Shown here: piece by piece, positions 31,532-40,496 of the stretch
Layout: every line of letters starts with the position of its first letter
How positions within the stretch are numbered: position 1 is the first letter of the stretch
From: Bifidobacterium sp. ESL0775
Lineage (GTDB): Bacteria; Actinomycetota; Actinomycetes; Actinomycetales; Bifidobacteriaceae
DNA length: 64,000 nt
Assembly: GCF_029395475.1 (NCBI RefSeq)
Contig: NZ_CP113917.1
Span: forward strand, 310,001 to 374,000
Reading direction: 5' to 3'
The notes under the pieces: model-generated
Told to the model about the DNA's origin: nothing
The model's input: only the letters and a program-made list of their open reading frames with translations
Databases searched by the model: none
Translations under genes and position numbers: made by a program

Positions 31532-32382
31532 GCTTGCGTCTCCTTGCTTGTCGTCAACCAGTTCTGGAGGATGGCGATGATGGAAACCAGGATCAGGAAC
31601 ACCACGGCCTTGGCCTGGCCGACACCCTCGAATCCGGGGCGGCTGTAGAACGTGCGGTAGATATTGAGCGCCAGCAACTCAGAAGTGTTGGAAGGCGCGC
31701 CGTTGGTCAGCGCGAGGTTCTGGTCGAACATCTTGAAGCCGTTGGTGACGGTGAGGAACGAGCAGACGGTGATGCTGGGCATCATCATCGGCAGGGTGAT
31801 ATTGAACAGCACCTGCCTTGGCGAGGCCCCGTCAACCTCCGCCGCCTCGATCAGGTCGTTGGGCACGTTCTGCAGGCCGGCGATGTAGATGACCATCATG
31901 TAGCCGATCTGCTGCCAACAGACCAGGATGACCATGCCCCAGAAGCCTAGTTTCGAGTTGTAGGTCAGCGAGATGTTCCAATGGGCCAGCACGCCGTTGA
32001 GCAGCAGCTGCCAGATATAGCCGAGCACGATGCCGCCGATGAGGTTGGGCATGAAGAAGATCGATCGGAACAGCTTAGCGCCGGCCATCGCCTTGGTGAA
32101 CATGTAGGCGACGAAGAACGCGGCGACGTTGATGAGTATGGTCGTGACGATGGTGAACTCGACGGTGTAAATGAACGCGTGGGCGAACTCATTGTCCTGG
32201 AACGCCCTGCGGTAATTGTCGAATCCGACCCAGACGGCGTCCGTGATGGTGGTGAATTTGGTGAAACTAAGATAGATGCCGGCGATCAGAGGGACGATGA
32301 ATCCCATAAGGAAAGCGGCGAGCGTTGGGAAAACAAATAGCGGCCACCAACGCCGAATGGCGCGCCCAGTCATTGTAATCAT
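31528..32382 (-). CDS. Sugar ABC transporter permease, MalF-like (system 1)
   Basis: 284-residue CUT1 permease with six predicted membrane helices and EAA loop EAAEVDGASPRQVLFNITLPMMMP. The start is set at ATG 32382 (MITMTGRAIRRWW) because the paralogue at 40598 begins MISMAGKSIRRWW; the open frame extends to 32445, and a further ATG lies at 32385. AATAGG upstream is a weak ribosome site, perhaps because the gene is read from the upstream binding-protein mRNA. It partners the MalG-like subunit to form the membrane channel. Confidence 0.9.
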   Translation of the reverse strand: MITMTGRAIRRWWPLFVFPTLAAFLMGFIVPLIAGIYLSFTKFTTITDAVWVGFDNYRRAFQDNEFAHAFIYTVEFTIVTTILINVAAFFVAYMFTKAMAGAKLFRSIFFMPNLIGGIVLGYIWQLLLNGVLAHWNISLTYNSKLGFWGMVILVCWQQIGYMMVIYIAGLQNVPNDLIEAAEVDGASPRQVLFNITLPMMMPSITVCSFLTVTNGFKMFDQNLALTNGAPSNTSELLALNIYRTFYSRPGFEGVGQAKAVVFLILVSIIAILQNWLTTSKETQA

Positions 32383-32455
32383 CATGAACCTATTCGTTGA
32401 ATGATATGGAAAGTGAAGTGGGCCAGCGCTGGTGCACTGACCCACAAAGGAACCA

Positions 32456-33808
32456 CTAGTTGTTATACGTGAGCTTGTATTCCTTGGCCCAGTTCTCGGT
32501 GTAGACCTTCTTGACGGCGTCCCAGTTTCCGCTTCCTTGAGCGTAGTTGAGCAGCGCGGCCTTCAGGTCGTCCTCCCACTGGTGGGAGGGATCGGGGACG
32601 AGGACGGTGTCCTTCTTGCCGGCCTTCTGATAGGCCAGGTTGTCGAGGACCAGCGGGTTGGTGGTCTGGTACTTGGCGTCGTCGAACGTCTTGAACGGCG
32701 TGACCAGGCCCATGTCCTTGGAGATCACGGTGCGGGACTTGTCGGAGGTGATGAGCCACTTCAGGAACTTCTGGGTGACTTCCTGGTCCTTCTTGGAGAC
32801 CTTGGAGTTGATGCACCAGTAGTTGCTGATGACCTGCGTCAGGCCGTGGTTCTCCTCACCGGGGATGCCCATGTAGATCGGCAGCACGCCCATGTCGGAA
32901 TCCTGGACGGTCTGGCCCTTGATCTGGCTGTAGCTCCAGACGCCGTTCTGATAGAACACGGACTGGCCGGTGGCGAACTCGGCGCTGGAATCATCGATGG
33001 TCTTGCCGGAGATGGCGCTGGGGGCGACGGTGGCGTCCTTGATGTAGAGATCGTAGATGTTCTTCATGTTGTCGACATACGTGCCCTTGAGCGAGGACGG
33101 GGTCTTGGTGATGTCCTTGTGTTCCTTCTCGGCCTCATAGAACACCGGAAGGGTGGCCATGTGGTAGTCGTAGCGGAACGCGGAGGTGGTGTCCATGCCT
33201 GCGGAAGCGAATGCGCCCTTGACGCCCATATCGTCCTTATGGGCTTGGATTTCCTCGACGACGGTCTTCAGCGCCTTGAAATTGTTCAAGTTGTCGATCG
33301 ACTTGACGGTCGACCAGGAAGAGTCGAAGTACTTCTTGAGCAGCGTCTTGTTGTAGATGATGCCGTAGCTTTCCACGGCGTAGGGGATGGCGATCGGCTT
33401 GCCCTGCGAGTTCTTGAGCGCCTTGTTCTTGGTGTTGGCGTTCAGCTGCTTGTAGATCTCGGAGCCGGACATGTCGATGGCATAGTCGGCCCAGCCGTTC
33501 ATGAAGCTCGGGCCGTCGGCCTGGAACATGGTCGGGGCCTGCTTCTTGGCCATCTCGCTTTTCAGCGTGGAATCGTAATCCTGGCCGCCAGTCTGGATCT
33601 GGACCGGGATGCCGGTCTCCTTCTGGAACTCCTGCCCCAGCTTCACCCAGGACTTCTGTTCCTCGGCCTTCTTGTTGAGATAGTAGACGCGGCCGTTGGC
33701 GTCATCCTTCGATGAGCTGCTCGAGCCGCAGGCGCCGAGCGTTCCCACTGAAAGCGCTAGCACGCAAGCGATGCCTAGGGCTTTGGTCCACGAACCATAT
33801 CGTTTCAT
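32456..33808 (-). CDS. Sugar ABC transporter substrate-binding lipoprotein (system 1)
   Basis: About 450-residue extracellular binding protein of the SBP_bac_1 family, anchored through a lipobox (VGTLGACGSSSSS). Landmarks: KLGQEFQKETGIPVQIQTGG, PIAIPYAVESYGIIYNKTLLKKYF, GVLPIYMGIPGEENHG and AALLNYAQGSGNWDAVKKVY. Clearly paralogous to 39162-40484. Start: ATG 33808, 11 bases after GGAGG; a GTG at 33814 with 5-base spacing is an equal alternative. First gene of a binding protein-permease-permease operon read away from the LacI gene at 34249. Transport is probably for a glucoside or fructoside oligosaccharide, judging from the neighbouring hydrolases. Confidence 0.92.
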   Translation of the reverse strand: MKRYGSWTKALGIACVLALSVGTLGACGSSSSSKDDANGRVYYLNKKAEEQKSWVKLGQEFQKETGIPVQIQTGGQDYDSTLKSEMAKKQAPTMFQADGPSFMNGWADYAIDMSGSEIYKQLNANTKNKALKNSQGKPIAIPYAVESYGIIYNKTLLKKYFDSSWSTVKSIDNLNNFKALKTVVEEIQAHKDDMGVKGAFASAGMDTTSAFRYDYHMATLPVFYEAEKEHKDITKTPSSLKGTYVDNMKNIYDLYIKDATVAPSAISGKTIDDSSAEFATGQSVFYQNGVWSYSQIKGQTVQDSDMGVLPIYMGIPGEENHGLTQVISNYWCINSKVSKKDQEVTQKFLKWLITSDKSRTVISKDMGLVTPFKTFDDAKYQTTNPLVLDNLAYQKAGKKDTVLVPDPSHQWEDDLKAALLNYAQGSGNWDAVKKVYTENWAKEYKLTYNN

Positions 33809-33862
33809 CTTCACTGTTACCTCCATGTAACTGAGCAACCGTAAGGTGCCCACTCACTTCTG

Positions 33863-33876
33863 CAACGCAAGCGTTG
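33863..33876. promoter_or_regulatory. Inverted repeat upstream of transporter system 1
   Basis: CAACGC-AA-GCGTTG, perfect 6-bp arms with a 2-base spacer, 55 bases before the binding-protein start. Possible operator. Confidence 0.45.
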
Positions 33877-33966
33877 TTGCGCTCGCATCGCTATCGACGA
33901 TGGCATTTTTGCAATTGTCACCATTAAGCTCACAAAAGGTGGTGTGAACTTCCATGACATGATTAA

Positions 33967-33980
33967 TGATAGCGCTTGTA
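33967..33980. promoter_or_regulatory. LacI-type box in the binding protein/LacI divergent region
   Basis: TGATAGCGCTTGTA, seven of eight consensus positions. The 440-base gap 33809-34248 otherwise holds only AT-rich promoter-like DNA and no gene. Confidence 0.5.
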
Positions 33981-34098
33981 TTTTAGTTAGCCAAATCAGT
34001 TGCTCGGTATTTCCTAGAATTTTGACAAAAAAAGAACAAAATATAAACATTTGACTGGCGGGTTTTATGATTTTTCAAGGCTTGGTTGACACTTTTAA

Positions 34099-34112
34099 GA
34101 AAACGCTGTCAT
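34099..34112. promoter_or_regulatory. LacI-type box upstream of the second LacI gene
   Basis: AGAAAACGCTGTCA, seven of eight consensus positions, 137 bases upstream of the regulator start; suggests autoregulation. Confidence 0.5.
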
Positions 34113-34248
34113 TTTATGTCGAAATAGTCCAGACGATGTTATGGTTATAGGAACATGATGGCGATGGCCGTATCATTACCATATATACTTTTTAGGGGCA
34201 TGTGGCATGGTTGCGCAGTGCCCATATATGCTTGAGGAGGGCATCGTT

Positions 34249-35277
34249 ATGGCGACGTTGCAGGATGTGGCCGACAGGGCCGGGGTTTCCGTATCCACCG
34301 TCTCCCGTGCGCTGCATGAGACCGGACAAGTGAAATCCGAGACGTCACAGCGTATCAGGTCGGTGGCCGACCAGCTTCATTTCTCCCTGTCGCGCAGCGC
34401 GTCGTCGCTGGCGTCCGGCAAGACGATGCGGGTCGTCTACCTGACCTACAACAATCTCAACACCTGGTACACCTCGCAATGCATGGAAGGGCTCTATACC
34501 GGGCTTTACGGAACCGGATATGATCTGATCCCGTACGTCACCACGGTCAAGGAGGACCTCGACGCGTTCATCGAGGAGCTGCCGAGCAACGGCAATCTCG
34601 ACGGCCTGGTGCTCACCTCGTTCCCCTTCACCGAAGACCAGCTGACGCTTTTAAGGGGGTTGCACATCCCCACGGTCGCCATCGACTCGAATTCCCCCGA
34701 CGTCTTCGACGCGTCGGTCATGCTGGACAACAAATCAGCGATGTACAGCGCCGTCCAGCTTCTGCAAAGGTTGGGGCACACCTCCATCGCCTATGTCGGC
34801 GATCTGTTGAGCGACCGGTTCTTCATCAGCTCGAGGACGAGGTGCGAATATTTCCTGGACGCCGCCCACCAGCTGGGCTATGGCGATGACAACATCGAGG
34901 TTTTCACGCGTGATGACGCCAAGCCGGAGGTGAACGGAAGCCAATCGATCATTGCGCAATATGTGTCCTCGATCCTCTCCAGTCCGAAAAAGCCGACCGC
35001 GCTGTGCGCCTCGACCGATTACCTGGCGATGAGCCTGATTCACGGTTTCCGTGAGGTGGGGGTGAGCGTGCCCGACGATTTCTCGATCGTCGGTTTCGAC
35101 GACATGGAGTGCGCCGACCTCATGGACCTCACCACCTTGCACCAAGACCCGCTGAAGACCGCGAAACTGGCTGCGGAGAAGCTGCTGAAGCTGATGAAGG
35201 GCGAGGAAGTCGAGGAACGCTATACCGAGATGAAGGCGTCGCTGGTGGTGCGGCATTCCACGAAACGGGCCTCGTGA
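34249..35277 (+). CDS. LacI-family transcriptional regulator (system 1 locus)
   Basis: 342 residues, normal LacI length. Helix-turn-helix ATLQDVADRAGVSVSTVSRALHETG at residues 2-26, hinge LSRSASSLASG, then a sugar-binding domain (LPSNGNLDGLVLTSFPF, SIVGFDDMECADLMDLTTLHQDP, ending LVVRHSTK). ATG 34249 follows GAGGAGGG; the frame extends to 34207 without support. It is transcribed divergently from the system 1 transporter and precedes a YesL-like gene, so it probably represses the transporter until its sugar effector appears. Unlike the two other LacI proteins here it has no insertion before the last strand. Confidence 0.93.
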   Translation: MATLQDVADRAGVSVSTVSRALHETGQVKSETSQRIRSVADQLHFSLSRSASSLASGKTMRVVYLTYNNLNTWYTSQCMEGLYTGLYGTGYDLIPYVTTVKEDLDAFIEELPSNGNLDGLVLTSFPFTEDQLTLLRGLHIPTVAIDSNSPDVFDASVMLDNKSAMYSAVQLLQRLGHTSIAYVGDLLSDRFFISSRTRCEYFLDAAHQLGYGDDNIEVFTRDDAKPEVNGSQSIIAQYVSSILSSPKKPTALCASTDYLAMSLIHGFREVGVSVPDDFSIVGFDDMECADLMDLTTLHQDPLKTAKLAAEKLLKLMKGEEVEERYTEMKASLVVRHSTKRAS

Positions 35278-35326
35278 GCGACGGCGTGCGCTGGTTGTCG
35301 GCGGGTTCTTCGATTCTGAAGTCGGT

Positions 35327-35340
35327 AAGTAACGCTTGCA
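35327..35340. promoter_or_regulatory. Weak LacI-type box before the YesL-like gene
   Basis: AAGTAACGCTTGCA, six of eight consensus positions, 78 bases before the DUF624 start. Confidence 0.35.
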
Positions 35341-35417
35341 AAGGGCATGTTGCCGTGGCCACGGATTATGGTCGGTGCGGTTTCGCGCCTCGTTGATTTT
35401 CAGAATGGAGATGGATT

Positions 35418-36074
35418 ATGGGCTGGCTGTCGCCGGATTCGCGGTTCATGCGCGGGTTGTCCGATCTGACCGATGCGATCTGGATCAACATCCTTATGCT
35501 GCTCACCTCGATTCCCGTCGTCACCATCGGCGCGGCGCTTACGGCCGGCCACGACGCGAGCCGGCGCGTCCTGATCGGCGAGGGCCATGCGACGGCCAAT
35601 TACTTCAAGGCGTTCAAAAGCAATTTCGCGCGCGCCACCGAGCTCTGGCTCGTCTTCGGCCTGACCGGCGCGGCGCTCGCCTATAGCTGGATTGTATTAC
35701 AGATAACCCCGCTGCTCATCCCCAAATTCGCGCTCACCATCGTCTGGGCCATCGGCTTCGAATGGGTCTGGGCGCTGCAGGCGCGTTTCGAGAACACCTT
35801 CCTGACCACGCTCAAAAACGCGTTCGTGTTCGGTGTCGCCTACATCGGCCACACGCTCGGCCTCCTGGCGATCGACGTGGTGTTCATCGGCCTCGTCGTC
35901 GGCTCTTGGTTCTACATGCCGCAAGGCGAGTTCCTGCTCGTCATCTTCGGCTACGGCTCGATGGTCATGGTGCATATCCCGTTGCTGGAACGCGTGTTCG
36001 CCAAATATGTGCGGGCCGACGAGGCGAGGGGCCAGGATTCGTCCGCGGCCGCGGCCGAGAAATCGGATCGGTGA
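35418..36074 (+). CDS. YesL-like DUF624 membrane protein
   Basis: 218-residue integral membrane protein of the DUF624/YesL family, with about five hydrophobic segments. The N-terminal DAIWINILMLLTSIPVVTIGAALTAGHDA is a family hallmark. Members sit beside sugar ABC transporters in Gram-positive bacteria; their biochemical role is unknown, though an accessory role in carbohydrate uptake is commonly inferred. GGAGATGG just upstream supports ATG 35418. It lies 140 bases after the LacI gene and could be in the same transcript. The C-terminus is Ala/Glu-rich. Confidence 0.85.
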   Translation: MGWLSPDSRFMRGLSDLTDAIWINILMLLTSIPVVTIGAALTAGHDASRRVLIGEGHATANYFKAFKSNFARATELWLVFGLTGAALAYSWIVLQITPLLIPKFALTIVWAIGFEWVWALQARFENTFLTTLKNAFVFGVAYIGHTLGLLAIDVVFIGLVVGSWFYMPQGEFLLVIFGYGSMVMVHIPLLERVFAKYVRADEARGQDSSAAAAEKSDR

Positions 36075-36194
36075 CTTCTAGGGACGCTGTTATATTTTCA
36101 ATGTCACACAAAGGCAGCGGCCGTCGCCTCTGCTGTATAAGCCGTTTGTCGCGAATGCGACCGGAACCGACGTGGGCGGGTAGGCTTGAGAATT

Positions 36195-37388
36195 ATGGGA
36201 AAAGTAACGCTGCAGGACGTGGCCAAGGCCGCGGGCGTCTCGACGGCCACGGTGTCGTGGGCCGTCAATGACAAGCGCGACGTCCGCATTCCCGAATCGA
36301 CGCGTAAGAAGGTGCGCAAGGTCGCGCGTGAGCTTGGTTATCATCCCAATGCGTTGGCCAAAGGGTTGGCGCAGGGCTCGTCATCGCTCATCGGCTTCAT
36401 CAGCGACGACGTGGCGACCTCCCCGTTCGCCGGTCAGGTGATTCGCGGCGCGCAGGACGAGGCGTGGCGCCACAACAAGATTTTGCTGGTGGTCGACACC
36501 GGCGGCAAGGAGTCCATCGAGCGTTCGGCGTTCGATTTCATGATGGAGCACCAGGTCGAAGGCATCATTTATTCGAGCTGGATCCATCAGGAGATCACCC
36601 CGCTGGAGGGCTTTTCGCCGGACAACACGGTTTTGGTGAACTGTTTCGACAAGGCCCACGAGTTTCCCGCTGTGGTGCCCGACGAGCGGCAGGGCGGCCG
36701 TGAGGCGACGGAGCTGTTGCTGAAGGCCGGCCATCGGCGCATCGCCTACCTCAAGCACCCGAACTCGAAGCCCGATTCGGTGGGGCGCCTCGCGGGCTAT
36801 CGCGATGCCTTGCAGGCGGCGGGCATCGAGTACGACCCGTCTTTGGTCATCAGCGCCTACGCGAACCAGGAAGGCGGCTACGGCGCGGCCGATGCCCTGC
36901 TCGCCACCCACGCCACGGCGGCGTTCTGCCATAACGACCGTTTGGCGATGGGCCTCTACGACGCCTTGCACGAGCGCGGGTTGCATGTCCCTGACGACAT
37001 TTCCCTGGTCGGTTTCGACAACCAGGAGGTCATCTCCGCCCACCTCCACCCGGCGCTCACGACGGTCGGCTTGCCGCAATACGACTTGGGCAAGTTGGGC
37101 GTCCGCATGCTTCTCGAGCGCGACGAGGATGATTCCGGCGACAAAGATGATTCCGACAACGAGGACATTTCCGGTGACGAGGGTGATGCCGGCTTCAGCG
37201 GAAGCGAAACAGGCGATTCCGTCCGCTCCGATGTTCCGCAATCCGATGGCGCCGATTCCAGCACCGGCACCGATGTCGACGGCGATCTCGATAAGCCCGA
37301 ACACTCCGATCGGCCGCGCCAGCGCATGATGAACCGGGTCACCTGCCCGGCCGTCATCAGGGATTCCATAGCGCGTTACCAAGGTTGA
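36195..37388 (+). CDS. LacI-family regulator with an acidic insertion (GH32/system 2 locus)
   Basis: 397 residues. Helix-turn-helix VTLQDVAKAAGVSTATVSWAVNDKR near residues 4-28, hinge PNALAKGLAQGSS, then a periplasmic-binding-protein-like domain (TAAFCHNDRLAMGLYDALHERG, DDISLVGFDNQEVISAHLHPALTTVGLP). A stretch of about 63 residues extremely rich in Asp, Ser and Gly (about 309-371) interrupts the protein just before the final strand (NRVTCPAVIRDS), at the same place as in the regulator at 26399. ATG 36195 is preferred; a TTG at 36186 is in frame and no strong ribosome site is visible. It probably binds the triple operator at 37457-37484. Confidence 0.9.
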   Translation: MGKVTLQDVAKAAGVSTATVSWAVNDKRDVRIPESTRKKVRKVARELGYHPNALAKGLAQGSSSLIGFISDDVATSPFAGQVIRGAQDEAWRHNKILLVVDTGGKESIERSAFDFMMEHQVEGIIYSSWIHQEITPLEGFSPDNTVLVNCFDKAHEFPAVVPDERQGGREATELLLKAGHRRIAYLKHPNSKPDSVGRLAGYRDALQAAGIEYDPSLVISAYANQEGGYGAADALLATHATAAFCHNDRLAMGLYDALHERGLHVPDDISLVGFDNQEVISAHLHPALTTVGLPQYDLGKLGVRMLLERDEDDSGDKDDSDNEDISGDEGDAGFSGSETGDSVRSDVPQSDGADSSTGTDVDGDLDKPEHSDRPRQRMMNRVTCPAVIRDSIARYQG

Positions 37389-37423
37389 CTCGCGCCTCTT
37401 TCCGGCGCTTACGGTAATCGAGT

Positions 37424-37451
37424 TTGACAAGAAATTCTTACGTGCTATCAT
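37424..37451 (+). promoter_or_regulatory. Promoter of the GH32/system 2 operon
   Basis: TTGACA (37424-37429) and TATCAT (37446-37451) with a 16-base spacer, a near-consensus vegetative promoter. Transcription would start within the operator that follows. Confidence 0.7.
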
Positions 37452-37456
37452 AATGA

Positions 37457-37484
37457 TTAATCGCTTAAACGCTTAAGCGATTAA
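37457..37484. promoter_or_regulatory. Triple overlapping LacI-type operator
   Basis: Three TTAANCGNTTAA sites overlap by their TTAA ends at 8-base steps: TTAATCGCTTAA (37457-37468), TTAAACGCTTAA (37465-37476) and TTAAGCGATTAA (37473-37484). The outer two form a perfect inverted repeat. They lie directly after the -10 box, where a bound repressor would block transcription. Confidence 0.75.
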
Positions 37485-37505
37485 ATACAAGCAAGACAAG
37501 AGATT

Positions 37506-38960
37506 ATGACAAAATCTCCAATGCGAATGAGGCGTATCACCGAAGCTGGTGGCGCGGAAAGGTTCGGTATGAAGCTGTACTATCAATTCCCCGACACATG
37601 GTTTGGCGATTGCATGCCATTCGGCAAGGGCGACCGCTTCTTCCTTTTCCATCAGCGCGACACGCGAAACCCCGGTCCGTTCGGCGAGCCCTTCGGCTGG
37701 TCGCTGGCCACGACGAAGGATTTCGTCCACTATGAGGATTGCGGCACGGCCATCCCGCGCGGTGCCGATGACGCGCAGGACCAGTTCATCTACGCGGGCA
37801 GCGTTTTTGAGGGCGAGGGCCAATACCACGCTTTCTACACTGGCTACAACCGCGATTTCCCGGCGCAGGGCAAGCCTTCGCAGGTGCTGATGCACGCCGT
37901 GAGCGACGATCTGTACCACTGGCGGAAAACCGAGGACAAGCTGACGTTCGTCCCGCAGGCCGGATACGACCCCGACGACTGGCGCGACCCGTGGGTGGTC
38001 CGCGACGACGAGCACGACCAATACCTGCTGATCCTCGGCGCCCGCAAGATCGGCCCGAAATCGCAACAGACCGGCCGCACCGTCAAATTCACCTCGAAGG
38101 ACCTCAAGAACTGGAAGTTCGAAGGCGACTTCTGGGCCCCCGGCCTCTTCACGATGCACGAGATGCCCGACCTCTTCAAGATGGGCGACTGGTGGTACCA
38201 CATCGTCACCGAGTACAGTGACAAGCACGGCATGGTCTACCGCATGGCCAAAAGCCTCGAAGGGCCATGGATCAAGCCTGCCGACGACGCCTTCGACGGC
38301 AGCGGCTATTACGCCGGACGCACCTTCGAGCTGAACGGCAAGCGCGTCCTCTTCGGCTGGGTCGGCACCAAGGAAGACAACGACGACACCAAGAACTACG
38401 AGTGGGGCGGCACCTTCGTTCCCCACGAGGTCTACCAGCGCGAGGACGGCACCTTGGGCTGCCGCCCGGTCGACACGCTGTGGGCCGCTTTCGACAAGCG
38501 CGAGCCGATCACCGACACGGTCATCGACGCTCCCCACAAGCGCGTCAACAAGGTCCTGGCCCGCGACTGCGGCGACTTCTTCTCCTTCGAGGCCGACGTC
38601 AGCTTCGAGCCAGGCACGCGCCAGTTCGGCCTTCGCCTCTTTGAAAACGAGGAGACCGGCCGCAGCTATCAATTCAACTTCAAGGTCGACGAGAACCGTT
38701 TCGTCTTCGAGGGCAGCCCCAATTACGAATGGTTCAATGTCATGAACATCGGCCTCGAGCGCCCGATTCGCCTTGAGGCAGGCAAGAACTACCATATCCA
38801 GGTCGTCGTCGATGACACGATCGCGACGCTTTATGTCAACGGCGTCGCCCTGAACGCGCGCATGTATCGCCACCACGGCGATGCGTTGAGCATGTTCGCC
38901 ACCGACGGCACAGTGCGCTTGGCGAACATCTCCATCGCGCGAGGGATTAAGGAGGGGTGA
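37506..38960 (+). CDS. GH32-like glycosidase with non-canonical active-site motifs
   Basis: 484-residue five-bladed-propeller plus beta-sandwich protein resembling family GH32 (fructan and sucrose hydrolases). In place of WMNDPNG it has GDCMPFGKGDRFFLFHQRD, where Asp would be the nucleophile. WRDPWVV gives the RDP motif, and HEMPDLFKMGDWWYH stands in for ECPD with Glu as acid/base. The C-terminal half (VSFEPGTRQFGLRLFEN, YHIQVVVDDTIATLYVNG) is the GH32 C-terminal sandwich. No signal peptide, so it acts on imported sugar. First gene before transporter system 2 and behind a LacI-type operator. A fructoside substrate is likely but the clade is divergent. ATG 37506; weak AAGAGA upstream. Confidence 0.82.
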   Translation: MTKSPMRMRRITEAGGAERFGMKLYYQFPDTWFGDCMPFGKGDRFFLFHQRDTRNPGPFGEPFGWSLATTKDFVHYEDCGTAIPRGADDAQDQFIYAGSVFEGEGQYHAFYTGYNRDFPAQGKPSQVLMHAVSDDLYHWRKTEDKLTFVPQAGYDPDDWRDPWVVRDDEHDQYLLILGARKIGPKSQQTGRTVKFTSKDLKNWKFEGDFWAPGLFTMHEMPDLFKMGDWWYHIVTEYSDKHGMVYRMAKSLEGPWIKPADDAFDGSGYYAGRTFELNGKRVLFGWVGTKEDNDDTKNYEWGGTFVPHEVYQREDGTLGCRPVDTLWAAFDKREPITDTVIDAPHKRVNKVLARDCGDFFSFEADVSFEPGTRQFGLRLFENEETGRSYQFNFKVDENRFVFEGSPNYEWFNVMNIGLERPIRLEAGKNYHIQVVVDDTIATLYVNGVALNARMYRHHGDALSMFATDGTVRLANISIARGIKEG

Positions 38961-39161
38961 CGGCAACAAACGGCAAAGCTTAATCAGAGAAACGGTGCGA
39001 AGCTCCAGCGCAAGGGGATGCCGAAGTCCTCTGGGCCGGAGCGGGTAGCCCGAAATAATGTATTGCATGGTGGGGCAGAGCCCGCCAAAGCCTCGCGCGC
39101 AAAAACGCGGACTTCCTATTGAGTGTTGATAACAATGCGGTTAGACATATCGGAGGGAAAA

Positions 39162-40484
39162 ATGAAAAAGGTAATGAAGGCAGTGGCGCTCGCGGCGGCC
39201 GCGGCGATGTGCGTCGGCACGTTCGCCGGCTGCGGATCGTCGTCAAGTTCGGGCGCGAGCTCGGACAAAGGGCACGTCTACTTCCTGAGCGGCAAGCCCG
39301 AGCAGCTTGACCAGTTCAAGCAATTGGGCAAGGAATTCACCAAGGACACGGGCATCGGCTTCGATGTCACCGCCGCTTCGTTCGACAACGGCCAGCAGAC
39401 GCTGAAAAGCGAGCTCGCCAAGTCCGAGGCGCCCACGCTGTTCGACGTCGACAACAACAACTTCCTCGACTGGACCAGCTATTACGACGACATGTCCGAC
39501 ACCAACATGTACAAGGACCTGAACCATCAGGAGTACGCGCTGAAGGACGGCCAGAAGATCGGCGCGGTGCCTTACGTCCAGGAGCGTTACGGCATCATCT
39601 ACAACAAGGCGCTGCTCAAGAAGTACTTCGACGCCAAGTGGTCGTCGATCAAGTCCATCGACAAGATCGACAACTTCAAGGCCCTGAAGACAGTGGCCGA
39701 CGAGATCCAGGACCACAAGGGCGACATCGGGGTCAAGGGCGCGTTCAGCTCCGCCGGCTTCGATTCCAGCTCCATCAAGCGTTTCGGCGACCAGCTCGCG
39801 CATATCCCGGTGTATTACGAATATCACGATATGAAAACCACCACGGAACCCGCCACGGTGACCGGCAAGTACATGCCGAACTTCAAGAACATCTTCGACC
39901 TCTACCTGAAGGACTCCACCACGCCGCCGAGCCAGCTCTCCAGCGCGACCATGGATGACTCCAACTCCGAGTTCTCCTTGGGCGACGCGGTCTTCCTGCA
40001 GAACGGCTCCTGGGGCTATTCGCAGATCAAGGACCAGCAGGTGCTCGACAAGGACATCGGCGTGCTCCCCATCTACATGGGCGTCCCCGGCGAGGAGAAG
40101 CAGGGCCTGACGGTCAGCTTCCTCTACTTCGCGGTCAACAAGAACTCCTCGGCGAAGGACAAGAAGGCCACCCGCCAGTTCCTCGATTACATCCTGAAGA
40201 ACGACAAGGCCCGCAAGATCTTCACCGACGACATGGGCTTTGAGACGCCGTTCAAGTCCTACGCCAAGGCCGGATACAAGACCAAGAACCCGATCCAGCG
40301 CGCCAACGACGCCTACGCCAAGGCCGGCGACTACGACACCGTCATCTACCCGCTTCCCAGCCAGCAGTGGGCGCAATCCCTCGGCAACGCCATGCTTGAG
40401 TACGCTCAGGGCACCGGCAGCTGGGCCAAGGTGACCAGCGCGTTCGTCGACGGTTGGGCCAAGGAATACAAGTCGACCCACTGA
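39162..40484 (+). CDS. Sugar ABC transporter substrate-binding lipoprotein (system 2)
   Basis: 440-residue SBP_bac_1-type binding protein with a lipoprotein signal peptide ending TFAGCG. Start ATG 39162 with GGAGGG (39152-39157) four bases away; the open frame to 39123 is not supported. It aligns end to end with the system 1 protein: YGIIYNKALLKKYFDAKW, FKALKTVADEIQDHKGDIGVKGAF, GVLPIYMGVPGEEKQG and EYAQGTGSWAKVTSAF. Ligand-contacting regions differ, so the two systems probably bind related but distinct sugars. It is 201 bases after the GH32-like gene and likely in its operon; a fructoside is the best guess for the ligand. Confidence 0.92.
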   Translation: MKKVMKAVALAAAAAMCVGTFAGCGSSSSSGASSDKGHVYFLSGKPEQLDQFKQLGKEFTKDTGIGFDVTAASFDNGQQTLKSELAKSEAPTLFDVDNNNFLDWTSYYDDMSDTNMYKDLNHQEYALKDGQKIGAVPYVQERYGIIYNKALLKKYFDAKWSSIKSIDKIDNFKALKTVADEIQDHKGDIGVKGAFSSAGFDSSSIKRFGDQLAHIPVYYEYHDMKTTTEPATVTGKYMPNFKNIFDLYLKDSTTPPSQLSSATMDDSNSEFSLGDAVFLQNGSWGYSQIKDQQVLDKDIGVLPIYMGVPGEEKQGLTVSFLYFAVNKNSSAKDKKATRQFLDYILKNDKARKIFTDDMGFETPFKSYAKAGYKTKNPIQRANDAYAKAGDYDTVIYPLPSQQWAQSLGNAMLEYAQGTGSWAKVTSAFVDGWAKEYKSTH

Positions 40485-40496
40485 TCTGGGGTCCTG

